From positions 9,331,495 to 9,395,494 of the forward strand of contig OZ234502.1 of the NCBI GenBank assembly GCA_965153455.1: a stretch of DNA of 64,000 nt, given 5' to 3'. Position 1 is the stretch's first letter. Each line of letters opens with the position of its first letter. Made by a program: the position numbers and the translations under genes. This DNA comes from Sphagnum compactum (taxonomy: Eukaryota; Bryophyta; Sphagnopsida; Sphagnales). Under the pieces are notes generated by a model. The model had not been told where the DNA came from and did no database searches. It was given only the letters and a program-made list of their open reading frames with translations. Shown here in pieces: positions 13,210 through 25,121 of the stretch.

Positions 13210-13970
13210 GTACAAGAATTTCGTATATGAAAATTTATAATTTAAAGGTTTACATGCATCCTAAACTTTGCATGCATGAACATTTTGACCTAATCATTAA
13301 CCCATTGAAATATAAATGTGACTACTCAAGTTTTTATACATCCATTTCAAAAAATTGGGGTGAGTGCAAAATGTAATTCATGAGTAGTGGATTTAACAAC
13401 ATTCAAAATTCAAAATTCAACTCATGCGTAAATGTTCATAATTTAATAGATGCAAAAAAATTCACTAACCCTTTCAAGTATAAATATGAAACATTAAGTT
13501 GTTGTGTGTGTTTCAATATATACTAATAAACTTTGCAATATGAAACATTTTGAATAATGGTTTCAATAAGCTCAAAGTGGATGATTCAACTCATATAAAG
13601 ATGTTGATAGTTCAAAAAATGTGAAAAAATTCACTAAACTATTCAAATATAATTACAAAACGTGAGTTACACATGTTTTAATATATTATAATAAATGCAA
13701 GATGCAATTTGTGAATAACGGTTTTAACATATTAAAAGTGAATGGTTCAACTCCGATAATTGAAGAGATGTAAAAAAAATCATTAATTCATTCCAATATA
13801 AGTGTGGGGTTTTCAATTCTTACATGTGTTTTAATAAATTATGACAAGTATAAAATGTAACTCCTAAGTATTGATTTCAACATGTTGAAAGTTGATGTTT
13901 CAATTCATATACCATGTTGATAGTTGAAGAAATGTCAAAAAAATCACTAACCCATTATAATGCATTGTGT
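13210..13970. repeat. Degenerate tandem array, period about 150-170 bp
   Basis: A landmark of the form TCACTAACCC-TTTCAA-TATAA recurs at about 13293, 13461, 13630, 13780 and 13943, giving steps of 168, 169, 150 and 163 bp. Between landmarks the order of words is also kept (a TTTTAATATAT-type word, a GCAAAATGTAATT-type word, an ATGATTCAACTCAT-type word). This makes five diverged satellite-like monomers. The unit length is close to one nucleosome. No coding capacity. Confidence 0.65.
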
Positions 13971-16949
13971 AAATAAAATTAAAGCCTACTTCAATTTTCA
14001 TGTCAACAATTTGAAATTATTAAATTTAATAATGTCCAAATTATATTCATAAACGAACAACATAGTGAATGTAACAACTATGAACAATATTGACCATTAA
14101 TTAATGCAATAAACCACTTGCAAATTTAAAATGGCAAAATGTAATTGAAATGTAATCAAATTGGACAATAGTTGCAACGTGTGGGGGTGGAAAAGGATGA
14201 AATTTCTTCTTGTGTATGCATGGTACAAGAATCATAATTACTCTTATCATTTTCTTGTGCTTTTCCATATAAAAGTTTGAATTAAATAGTGAATTTCTAC
14301 ACCTTAGGGTGAAATCACGGTCAAAGGAGCCAGGGGCACCAAGGTAAAAGTCATTTTCCAAAGACTAAGAATGACACGTGTCATTCTTGTGTTGGTTTAT
14401 AACTTAAAATTTTATATTTTGAATACCCCATTTAGCATTACATTCTAGATATAATAACATTTTGACTACAAATTGATTTTATATCATGTATATTATGCAT
14501 TCATGCCCTCTTTCACATATATATGAATAACTTTTGTTTAAACCAGATTTTCAAAATTTGTAATTTCTAAGGTCAAAAACACTTTTGAACCAAATGTGCT
14601 CAAATGGGTTATAAAAAAAAAAATCATTAGTTCAATTCCTTTTTCCCTCCTAATCATTAATGTTAAAATCCTCTCCAATTTTCAAAAGGAATGGTGCACA
14701 TTTGGTAGAAAAGAAGGACGTTTGAAAAAAATAAGGATTACCCATTCTTGAGGTTTGAGTGCATTAAACATGCAAAAAAAAAACTGATTTGTGTCAAGGT
14801 TTGAGCATGTAAACTTTGCAATTAATGGAAAATAATCCAAAAACATTTATGACAATCCAAACTATTATGCTTCCCTTGTGATTTTTCAAACATACACAAA
14901 TGTAGTTTTAAAAAGTGTCCACTCACTTAGGTGGCTCCTTTGACTGTGATTTTACCCCTTAGCATTAAAGTTTTAATTAAATAATTAGGATCTCCTTTTG
15001 CACTTGAAAGAGGACATTTATTTTCTTTTCACATCTTATGACAAGAAGAAGAGTTTCTCTTGAACTCCCTTCATTTGTCCAACTTCTCCATTTCATATCT
15101 TTAAACTAAGCATTTCCAAAAATTAACATCACCCTTAGCCAAGTTCAATATTGGAAAATAAGATCACTTACACAGAACATGCTTTCACCATGTTGTGTGA
15201 AAAGAATAAAAAAACAAAAGGTCATATGGATTTGTGCTTCGATACCAAACGTTGGCCGTCGTTGTCAACCGCAAATATGGTTGGTGACCAACTTGTTTTT
15301 GAACATGGAAATTAACATACTTCAAAAGAAGTTGAAAAAAGCCCAACCCAAAGTTGCGCAATCCTTAAGCTAGTTGAAAAAAGCCCAATTCGAGGTTGCA
15401 TTGTTAAGTAAATAGTCTTTAAAAAATTTACAAGGAGTCGTGAAAAATCGTTTAGATTTTTCTTTGGAAATTTTGGTGTTTTATATGTCTTCAGCTATAG
15501 ATCCTAAAAAGCTTGTGTCATAGTTGTTCAATGAATGCCAAGATGTAGTGCTCAAACTAGACATGGTGGAAGAATGCAAAGAAGTCTCGATCGAATTAGA
15601 CACAAGGGATGTGGTGGAGGAGCATGAAGAAGTCCCAATCGAATTAAACATGGAGGACATGGTCCATGGATGGAAATCCAAGAAAATTTTGAAAACTTGT
15701 GAAAGTACATGAATAAATAATTGAGAGATTATAATAAAGAGATGAAAAGAAAAACGAAAAAAATGAACATGTAAAATAGGTTACATGCTAAATTGACATA
15801 TCTTCATGAACCAGGAATTTTGCATAATCTTGCAAGTAGATATGAACTTGATGTGCTCTAGTCCAAAAGGCAACTTTTGTCCACCCACCCCACTACACAT
15901 TCATGTGTACATCATGACTATTGTTGTGCTCCAATTTCCTATTTGCACAAGTGCAATTATAAAGGAAACTCCACAATGGCACTTTCAAGGTAACCATTTT
16001 GTTAGTTCCAACCAAACCAAAACAAACAAGGTAGGATCTAAGCAAGATAAAACGAACAACTTGATTACATTAACATCTTGTCAAAACTGGAACAAGTAGA
16101 TTTAAAATAACAACAAAACCCATTATAGAATTATGAACATTGAATGTTTTCATTTCAATGATTAAATATAATATATAATTACACCAATGTGCATTGATTT
16201 TCATATTTCAAATTGTAAAAGGAGGTTTTAAGTAGGTTTTTCAAAATTCAAGTAGTTTTTTACGTCTGCATTTCACTATGGGCCTTTGGTTTCAAGTAAG
16301 TGAAAGTAGGTTCTTACAAAAAGGATTTTTTTTTTTTTTATGACTTGCTAAAACATATGTTGATTTTCATTTCCTAACTTATGACATATCATTAAATTTT
16401 CTAACCAAAAAATAGATTTGAACACATATTTTTTAATCGATTTCAAATGTATTTTTTATCTATTTCTTAAATTCATTTGTTTTTATTTTTTAGAATTAGA
16501 TTCTTATAAACTTAATAGAGCAAATTAATGTTACTTGACACATACTTTCACATAATTCGATGTTACTTTATGGTAGTTATATGAGCAATGTAAGGTTAAA
16601 GTGAAGACATCTATTTTTTTTATATATTTTATCTTGCTTTAACTTGGCAAGAAAAAGATGTTTATCACAAGATTATGACCACACTCATTCTTGTCACCCA
16701 CAAAATATAAGACATTCACCTTCACCATGGATGGTAGTGACTAATCACCGCCATTATTCCCCACTAACTTATTCAACTCCATATGGCGTGTGACCCCCAA
16801 CCATTAAAATTCTTGACATAGGATTCAAATCAACTATGATTCAAGAACTTGATATGTTACTAAAAGTTTGTTTTCAAGGGTTATAACTTTTTCTTTTCAT
16901 ATTTTTCCAATTACAATTTAGAAAAAATATAAGCCCCTTAAGTTGTCAT
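13971..16949. other. Intergenic DNA, coding-like debris only
   Basis: No gene is supported. At 15555-15670 a 45-48-bp unit is repeated about 2.5 times and would encode acidic VEE-x-EVxIEL repeats. Near 15310-15390 a GTTGAAAAAAGCCCAA phrase occurs twice. Interrupted frames around 15140-15300 look like decayed coding sequence that I could not assign. Positions 16100-16520 belong to the dispersed repeat described at 1-2800. Confidence 0.4.
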
Positions 16950-18180
16950 GACCTTAATTTTGGGCTCGTGACCAAGGCAAGGGCATGGAAAGGTGCAAGT
17001 CGAAAGTGGAGTCACATTCACACTTCTGGGGATGTAGAAGAATGTGAGGGAATAAGCCCACACATTCCCAAATGGACTTCCACTTTGGGAGTTAAATCCC
17101 AATGAACTTTCAAAGTTTTAACAAATAGTTTGAAAGGTCAAAACTCATTGGATTGAGGACTTCATTATACCATTAAATTTTCTTAAATGTCTAAAATAGG
17201 CTTGCATGATCCATTTGAGTACTTACAACACAAGTTATGGCCAAAACAAGGGCTGGGAGTCAAAGTGTCAATTTGACTCCCGACCACTAAAAGTTGATAA
17301 TTGCCCTAAATTACGTGTGTGCAGGAAACGTGGCAAGAGTCCCAATTTTGGGAATTGCGGGACTTTTGACTTGGGAGTCTCGGGAAAAATGCCATTTGGG
17401 TGTAACCCCCTTGGTGAGTTATAGAAAATACTATAAAGGAAAAGGTGGTGGCTTCCCCCAAGTTCGAGACGTGGTGCGTTTTGTGAGTCCATATATGCTC
17501 GTGTGTTGCAACCCTGGCCTTGGGCTTGCGACCAAAGCAAAGGCTTGCAAAGGTGTGGGCCAAGAGTGAAGCCTGATAGTCACATTTCATGCTCCCAGGA
17601 GTGTAGAAGAGTGTGAAGGAATGAACCCCCACACTCCCAAGTGAACTCCCATTTTGGGAGTTGTAGTCCTGATGGACTCCCGAATTTTTAGAGGGCGATT
17701 TTAGAGGTGAAAACTCATTGGATTGAAGAGTTCCTTATACCATTAGAAAGCTCTTAGAATGTGATTGTCTAAAATGGATTCGCATGACCCATTTGAGTAC
17801 TTAAACATAAGTTATGGCCAAAAGAAGGGCCGGGAGTCAAACTGCCAATTTGACTCCCGACCATTAAAAGTCAAAAATCGCCCTGATTTACTTACGTGCA
17901 GGTGGCGTGCCACATACCGTTGGAAAGCTCACAACAAGGGTTATAACTTTGCTTCTAACTTCAACTCCATTGGAGATTCTCACAAGAAGTTATGGGCCTC
18001 CAAATTCATAGGAGTCCCAATTTTAAGAATTTCGAGACTCCCAACTTGGGAGTCCCACGACAAAATGACATTTGGGTGTAGGCCCCATGGCCAGGCACAA
18101 AAAATACTATAAAGAGGAAGGTGGTGGCTTCCCCCAAGTCTGGACCATGGTGTGTTTTGTGAGTCCGTGTTTGCCCATGG
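16950..18180. repeat. Diverged tandem duplication, unit about 580 bp
   Basis: Two long copies lie in direct orientation. The phrase AAGTTATGGCCAAAA occurs at about 17232 and 17811, and a GGGAGTCAA...TTTGACTCCCGACCA inverted word follows each. The phrases GTAGAAGA(A/G)TGTGA and GGTGGTGGCTTCCCCCAAGT are repeated in the same order. The second copy carries about 95 bp of extra sequence near 17905-18000. Short open frames in both are not maintained between copies, so the region is probably non-coding. Confidence 0.7.
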
Positions 18181-18660
18181 CTCGTCCATGCACCAAAAGT
18201 GCTCTAACTACGCACTAACCAACTTGTTGTTTGGTTTATGTAGGTCCATGTGAATAATTGACCCACTTGTCATTCATCCTAGTCCCCATTTCAAAGCTCT
18301 AACACACCCCTCTACCCCCGAAATGTTGCGAATCGGGGAACGTACCCCTACTCCTTATCCTTCTATTGTTTTCACCTTTGGACTCGTAGTTGAGTCTATC
18401 AAGGAGTTTGTGGGTGCGTCACTGTGGCTCGTCCAAACATCAAAAATGTTTTAATTATGCACTAACGAACTTGTTGTTTGGTTTGTGTAGATAGATATGA
18501 ATAATTGACATGCTTGTCACTCGTTCCGGAACTCAAGTATGTCTCTTTTACCCCTAAAAGTGCTGCGAACTAAAGAACATGCCCCAATTCCTTCTTCTTA
18601 CATTGTTTTCACTTTGGGACTTGCATTTGAATCTTTCAAGGAGTTTGGAGGTGTGTCATA
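18180..18660. repeat. Tandem duplication, unit about 247 bp
   Basis: Two direct copies start at about 18179 and 18426. Each begins GGCTCGTCCA and contains AACTTGTTGTTTGGTTT(A/G)TGTAG, then AATAATTGAC, then a TGTTTTCAC stretch and TCAAGGAGTTTG. They follow the 580-bp array directly and may be part of the same composite repeat. Confidence 0.75.
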
Positions 18661-21279
18661 AGTGGTGGGACTTATAACTTGGCAATGTTGGGACTTTTAT
18701 GTGAAAGCCTTAAGGAAAAATACCGTTGTGGGCCCTTATTGGGAATTACAAAATATATTATAAGGAGGAGAATGATGACTTGTCTCCAAGTTTGGGCCAT
18801 ATTATGTCTTAAGGTTATCAAAATCAACCATGTCAAATCACATTGGTCATATTAGTTTTGACATCAATACAAAATTTTGGTATCATGTCAATTTAAGGTC
18901 AACATGAGTCATTTAGCAATAAATGTTTTGCACAGGTAAAATTACTACCAAATGGTGACTATGCCTCCAATAATCAACATAATATTATGTCAAATTCTAT
19001 TTGAATCCATTGACTGACAACTTTTTCAAAAAATAAATTCTAATGTGTATGGAACCATTATGTATATAATCAAATGCATAGAGTGGTCAATTGGTTCTTC
19101 AATTTATTTTTCATGAATGCCATTAGGCATAAGCAAGCTTGGATGGTACCATTAAATTACCTTGCCAAATTAATTTAAATAAAATTGGACCTAATTTAAT
19201 TACATAAAACATTTAAAAAATTTATGTACTTGTTCATTAGTTTGCACCATGTGGGTTATGTCTTCCCCGCCTATACACACCTTTATGAAAATCATAGGTG
19301 CACCAAGGAGATATTGATAATATTTTTAAATATTTGATAGGTGGACCTTACTACCTTAACATTCTTGACCTTTATATATATAATGGTTTTGCACCTACAC
19401 ATAAATGTTTTCTGATATTTATCCATTATAGATCGAAAGTATGACCCCAAGGCATGGTTGTTGAAATAAAAGAAACGGGATATAACCATACATTTTTGTT
19501 TTTAGTACAATGGCCATATGATAATATGAACAAGTTATAATTTTAGCACCTTGTTTTTCTTTTGAAGCCAGTTTGAAATGTGGAACTTAGGATCTTTCAC
19601 CTCGACTAGATATTGATCTCATTGGCCGGTGTCTTGTTGGTATGTTGTTTTTTGCCGAACAATTGTTGGTCTTGCTTGGGGTTCAACATGTTCCAGATTT
19701 GGTATGGAAATTGATTGATTGGAAGGTTTTCAATCAATGTGACAAAGCTACTCTAACATGTTAAGTAGTTGGAGTCATTCCATCTCTAAATTAGTGGGTA
19801 CCAAATTGGTAAGAAAATCGGTAGACATTGCAATTGGTGTAGGTGCACCGATTCTGAGTAAATAATAATTTAGGGTTGTAGATTGCCATGGTTGTTGTGC
19901 AAAAACAACTTCATCAAATGTTTGAACAAGTTCATGATTGTCATCATGATGAACACTCATCGCCCATGGTTGGGTTAATGTTTGTGGTGTTGTTTGATGA
20001 GTGGTTGAAAACACAGTTGAGTTTCTCTCCACAACCTATTCGGTTACGTTTTGATGCTGTTCATTGGATTTTCCCCTCTGTGTTGCATCCATGTTTAGTG
20101 CATTCATAAGTTTAATTCCTGTATGTTGCACTTGTTGTTCATTTTGCTATTGTGCAAATTCTAGAATAGGTTGATGTGTGACTTATTCTAGTTATTTTTT
20201 AAAACTTCTAGTGACTACTTTTGACATCTTTTGAAATCAACAGGTTCTAAGAAAGCCCTTGCATTATTTTTTAACATAAAAAATTCAAAATGACCCTGCC
20301 CAGCAATTATGAGTTTGTAGATAATTTTTCTTATAGATTGGGTGCCTAATTCACTTCAAGAACTCTACACTAACCTCACCCTATCTCCTAATGCTTTCAA
20401 ACTAAATCAAAAAATAATAACTTGAATCCTAAAAATATCACAAAATAAACAAAACATGATATAAATCAGAATTTTAAACGTGATTGCTTTTCAACTTGAT
20501 TTACTAAAATTATTGAGTCTAACCAAAAATTTTAAGTGTGATTGCTTCTAATTTTGATCCACTACGTGGTCACCAAATGTTAACAGGTTTTTTTATTCCC
20601 ATTAAGTTTTCAACTTTTGAATTTTCCAGCAATAGGTTCCTCAAACAACAACAGGTACATTAACACTAAAAATCTAAATCTATTTACAATTCTTAAATTA
20701 AAATGTACTCAAATTGCACATAGCTTCAAAAAAACATTGTTGAAACAAAATCCTTTCATGTTTCAAGTGAAAGAGAAACACAAAAATCAAAATAAAATCA
20801 AAAGTCTTTTTTGAATAGGTGTGTCATCTTAATCTTATACTAACTAATTCAAAATTTAAACAGTCACAATAGACCATTAAAACTATAGTCATTAGCCAAT
20901 GCTAAACTAACAGTCCCAAAAATTTAAAAACTATACCATGTTTAGCCACTTATTCAACTACTAGTTTTGCCAACCTATTCTACAAACTATTGATTGACTA
21001 ACAACTTGCCAACTTGTCTATTAACCTAGTATAATGTTCCCTATCATGTTCTGGTACCAGTTAGGTTAAGGCCATATGTTAAGTTAATATAATAAGTTAG
21101 TTAGAACACTTGTTAAGTATAACCTACCTAAATCTATAACTTGTTAGGTCACTTGTTACTAAATTTGGGTAACATTTTGTTGTGAATGATGGTGCCTTTA
21201 TCAATTATTGTAACTCTTAAGTTATGAAATGTGGTGTTATGCCATTATGCTATAGTGATTATTGATGTTCACAATTTGA
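18661..21279. other. Intergenic DNA with possible retroelement remnant
   Basis: No intact gene. On the minus strand, from about 20110 down to 19540, frames rich in Q, T and H, then a segment containing IPNLEHVEPQARPT, read on with few stops and could be a decayed gag or structural gene. I could not match it to a family. TGTTAACAGG next to GGTCACCAAATG near 20568-20587 could be an old LTR edge, but no partner LTR was found. Confidence 0.3.
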
Positions 21280-22110
21280 CCCATGGGAAAAATATGAAGG
21301 GGCTTGTGAACTACAACAAAGACCATGGTATTAATTCTTTGGAAAAACATGTTTGAAAGTTCCATTTAATAGAATACATAAAATGGGGGAACTATTGGTG
21401 AAGATGACCACAATTATTAAAAATAATAAAAAAATAATGTAGGAAAAAAAATGAAGATAGTCCCCCTTTCACAAATCACAAAATTTTTTGGTAATCACAA
21501 ACCTTACATCAAATCAAATTCTACACAACTTGCGTTTCTTGAAGATCTGGTTTTATACATTGCAAAGGGATACCATCCCTTATCTTTTATTGAAAATTCT
21601 CAAGCACATGGTAAATTAAGAAAATGTGGGCATGTTACATTTCCTTCTCAATACCAACTAGTGAATGAAATGCTCCTGAGCATTGCAAGCAAAACAAAGG
21701 AAAAATATTTCATTCCTTCTTTTGTTTCATGTGTTATTTATACTACCTTTTTTTATCTTTGGATGTCCCATACTAAACGACATTTTTTCCATGGTGGTTA
21801 ATTTCATCAATGATGTGTGGGAACCCATTCATGTCGCTATGGGTATTTTTGAAATGCACAACACTATCAATGCAACTATGGTAGCTCACATATTAAGGTG
21901 TTACTAAACTCATTTGACTTGCTTAATAAGGTTATCACATATGTGATCTAAAGAAGGGGTCAAACCTAGCTACCTTAACCTCTATTTTAATTTGTGGTAT
22001 CTTGCTCTCCATTTCAATTGCCATGCCCATTTGTTGGCTCTTGTTTTGACCATGCCATGTCAAAAGTTGTGTAGTATGTTACTAATGATGTGAAGGTGTG
22101 TTTTAGATTT
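21280..22110 (+). pseudogene. Decayed BED-finger/hAT-type transposase
   Basis: Pieces of one protein lie in order on the plus strand in shifting frames. A stretch around 21300-21365 reads LVNYNKDHGINSLEKHV and resembles the second half of a BED zinc finger (spacer then H-x-H). Next comes an open segment of about 110 codons with LAFLEDLVLYIAKGYHPLSF and RKCGHVTFPS. After a frame change near 21770 it reads NDIFSMVVNFINDVWEP and HVAMGIFEMHNT, matching the FDLWMS...VNFxNDxWEPxHVxxGxFExH signature of domesticated and hAT-type transposases. Further frame changes lead to GSNLATLTS and LPCPFVGSCFDHAMSK with an in-frame stop. It cannot make a functional protein. The assignment to hAT/BED proteins comes from remembered family motifs. 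Confidence 0.6.
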
Positions 22111-22414
22111 ACATAAGTTAACTTGAAAAATGTGCAAACATCATTATAAAAGACTATAACATGGACACAAAATCTAGGGAAGGGCAACATGAATGAAAGG
22201 ATTCTTGCATTATTGTTGGGTTGCCACTTGTAATTCTAAAAACTCTTATCAAAGTGAAAACACACTAAGGTGGAATACTTTCCGGCATATGTAAAGTCAT
22301 ATTAATGTTAAAATAAAAGTCCATTTACACTATAACAAAATACATTATATTGCGCATGAAAGTCATATGGCAAGGTTAAATTTTAAAAATAATTTTTAGA
22401 CTTTATCAATGATA

Positions 22415-22421
22415 AATTGTA
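22415..22421. other. AATTGTA word at left junction of retrotransposon
   Basis: AATTGTA directly precedes the left LTR and recurs at 30622-30628, four bases beyond the right LTR. It may be a distorted trace of the insertion site. No clean 4-6-bp target duplication is seen. Confidence 0.25.
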
Positions 22422-23387
22422 ACCAAAAAGAAGGGGGTTGCTATTAACACACAACACATCGACTGCCTACACCGAACCCCTGGCACCCATCTGATCCTAA
22501 TCTGTAGCGCATATACAGACTTCCAATCTTCTTGACACTCGGACTACCTGCTTACCCTTGCGTCTGCACATTACAAATCATAGACACATAACACACAGCA
22601 ACATCACAGACTTCACAACACTCCGGCTCCTTCCTCACTCATTCACACGCAGATGTCATCCAAGGACACTTTCATATTGCATTACAGACTATGTACACTC
22701 CGAAAGCACAAGCTTTCTTTCTATCAGATGTCATGAAGCTCCAGATCTGCCAGTACTGTCTAGCCTCTCTCTCTCTCTCTCTCTCTCTCACTCTTCTACA
22801 GCAGCAGTAGCTTGACTAAACTACCAGGCGCAGCGGAAAAGTCAGGCATTCAGCCAAAGTCGCCTAGCTACAGAGCTTCTCACCATCGCTATGTCCATCC
22901 GATTCTAAGCTTCGGCCTCCCTAACTCCCAAAAGATCTGCTGATCTTCCCAAAATTGTTCTCCTAATCTAATTCCAGCCTCCTGATCTTTCTTCTCTAAC
23001 CTCAACAAAACTGTCTGATCATTCCCTTCTCACCGTTCTCCTCCTTCTGAGCTCCCAAAAACCCATCCGAATCCCTTTGGTCTTCTCAGCATCTCCTCGA
23101 ATCGTTCTCAGACCTCCGTTGGCTTCCTCCCGAAGCCTCCTGAATTTCTCGCCATTCCGTTTTATCCGCTTCCCACCGTCTGCCGCCATTGCTCCATCCT
23201 TCTCATAATTTCCAGCCGCCAATTCCCTTGGACCATTCAGCACACACCAGCAAATACCAAGCAAACCATGCAATCCATGCAGTAGTTGATGGGGTGCCGT
23301 AAAACAAGACGGCTAATTCAATCAGACCTAGATTCCCAAAATCAGCCTAACATTCACACTGGGCTGGCAACCTACTTTCGCATTACA
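22422..23387 (-). repeat. 3' LTR of the Ty3/gypsy element
   Basis: 966 bp, beginning on the minus strand TGTAATGCG. It contains a CT microsatellite near 22770-22789 and CAG repeats next to it. It matches 29652-30617 throughout. Differences are mostly C/T or A/G. Confidence 0.93.
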
Positions 23388-23394
23388 TATGTAA

Positions 23395-23407
23395 CCCCTC
23401 CCTTCTT
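23395..23407 (-). promoter_or_regulatory. Polypurine tract
   Basis: On the minus strand AAGAAGGGAGGGG lies seven bases before the TG that opens the 3' LTR. This is the expected position for the plus-strand DNA primer. Confidence 0.7.
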
Positions 23408-23432
23408 AAATAGCTGAGTCCCTCAGCTTCAT

Positions 23433-25121
23433 CTAGTCTGGTGGAGCATAGAAGATCTGGAGATCTCGACGAGATCTCTCCCATTGGCAACCATCGCCAT
23501 CCTGGACGATGCACAATCGACAGCCTTCCTCAAAATCGAGGTTCCCCTTTCCATCTATATGTCCAATGAATCGGTAGGGGCCCTCCCAACTCGCCATCAG
23601 GGCTCTTCTTTTCCTCGGCTTCTTCATTTTCACCATCGTTTGTCCTGCAACCAAACCTTCGAACAAATGTTTACCTCTCCTGGCAGCATAGCTTTTCTTC
23701 TGTTGTTTCTGAGCCTGTTCCACATTGAACAGAACGTTGTCATGGATGCTTGCAATGAGTTCCACCTTCTGCAGAAACTGAGCTGCAGCCACTTCCACAT
23801 CTTCACCGTCGTCAGTCTCAGCAGTCACGGCCTGCAAGTAGTTATCAGCCCTCAAACGTGGTGTTCGACCCGTGAGGATCATGAACGGAGAGAATTTCGT
23901 ACTCGCTTGGGTCCCACATCGGTACCCAAATAGAACCTTAACCAACTGTTCATCCCAACAATCCATGTTGGCAGGGGTAGCAGCAAGCACAGTTATGCCA
24001 TGCTTGATGGTCTTGATCATGCGCTCAGCCATTCCATTGCACTGAGGCCATTGGGGCGCAGTGCGTTGGTGTTGAATAGCGTAGTCCCTACACATTACGT
24101 CAAACTCTGCAGCCCACTCCCCCCCATTGTCAGTCAGTATAAATCGGGGAACCCCGTACTTGCAAATTACTTCATCCTCCAGAAACTTGGCTGCCGTCTT
24201 CGCCCCATGATCAACAACTGCTTTGGCCTCGCACCACTTCGAATAGTGGTCGATGGCCACCAGGATATATCTGTTTCCTGACTTTGTCTCAGGCAATGGC
24301 CCCGCAGTGTCCAACGCAACTCGATGGAATGAATCACAAACAGGAATACTTTTCAGCTGCTCATCCCCAGATCGGATGCTGCCTGAGCTCCTCACCAACT
24401 GGCATTGTCGGCACCCTCTGACCATCGCCTTGACATCTGCAGTTCGATTGTGCCAGAAGTATCTCCGTCGAATTTCTGCCAACGTCCGCTGTTCCCCAAG
24501 GTGCCCCAGATCTTCATGCATTTGTCTCACTAGAGACACCTTTTCCTCAGGTTTGGGTACAAGTAATGCTTTGAAGAAAAGTTTCTGTTCCTTCCAGTAA
24601 TAGTTGCTTGCCCTTTTCCTGATCCTCTTGCTCTCTTTAGAGTCTATTGTATCAGGCAATACACCTTCCATCAACAGCATCAAGCAGTTTGCGTCCTCCC
24701 ATATGTCAATGCAGCTCGATTTTACTGCATGGTCTTCCTCATCATCAGATCCGGTGGGACTCAATTCATGGTCCCCAAATTCGGACAGTTCCTGAGCTGC
24801 CAAAACTAACTCCACTTGCTGTCGCTTATCAAAGTATAGAGGCCTCCTTCTCTTCATCACCATTCGCGCTTCTTCATGCTGCACAGGCTCATCATCCATT
24901 GCTATTGCTTCTTCATCTGGAACAGACTCCTCAGATTGGGTCTTCTTCTGATACGACGTCAAACATATACAGCTGATGGTAGCCACTACTCGTCCAGTGG
25001 TTGATACCAAAACAACATGCTTCATGCTGAACAAATCTCCTATCCCTCCTCCTGACACCCATCCATTCTGTCTTTTCTCCTGTCTGAACATAGAGAAGAT
25101 CTTCTTCTCCTCCAGGTGCAT
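23433..25121 (-). CDS. Integrase region of the Ty3/gypsy pol
   Basis: This open frame of up to 562 codons carries a complete integrase. An HHCC zinc finger has H202, H207, C237 and C240. The catalytic core has D271 in ALDTAGPLP, D331 in LTDNGGEW and E366 in CNGMAERM, 34 residues after the second Asp. A GPYRF motif in the C-terminal part is the GPY/F module. Its job is to insert the cDNA into host chromatin. The first 60 or so codons overlap the end of the RNase H frame in another phase. If the ancestral pol was one polyprotein, a frameshift lies between about 24931 and 25121. The real N-terminus is therefore uncertain, and it is probably produced by polyprotein cleavage rather than its own start. 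Confidence 0.9.
   Translation of the reverse strand: MHLEEKKIFSMFRQEKRQNGWVSGGGIGDLFSMKHVVLVSTTGRVVATISCICLTSYQKKTQSEESVPDEEAIAMDDEPVQHEEARMVMKRRRPLYFDKRQQVELVLAAQELSEFGDHELSPTGSDDEEDHAVKSSCIDIWEDANCLMLLMEGVLPDTIDSKESKRIRKRASNYYWKEQKLFFKALLVPKPEEKVSLVRQMHEDLGHLGEQRTLAEIRRRYFWHNRTADVKAMVRGCRQCQLVRSSGSIRSGDEQLKSIPVCDSFHRVALDTAGPLPETKSGNRYILVAIDHYSKWCEAKAVVDHGAKTAAKFLEDEVICKYGVPRFILTDNGGEWAAEFDVMCRDYAIQHQRTAPQWPQCNGMAERMIKTIKHGITVLAATPANMDCWDEQLVKVLFGYRCGTQASTKFSPFMILTGRTPRLRADNYLQAVTAETDDGEDVEVAAAQFLQKVELIASIHDNVLFNVEQAQKQQKKSYAARRGKHLFEGLVAGQTMVKMKKPRKRRALMASWEGPYRFIGHIDGKGNLDFEEGCRLCIVQDGDGCQWERSRRDLQIFYAPPD

Noticed and set aside
22558-23273. Small open frames in the left LTR (and their twins at 29788-30503)
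   Set aside because: They lie within the LTRs and include the CT microsatellite. LTRs of this class are regulatory, not coding.
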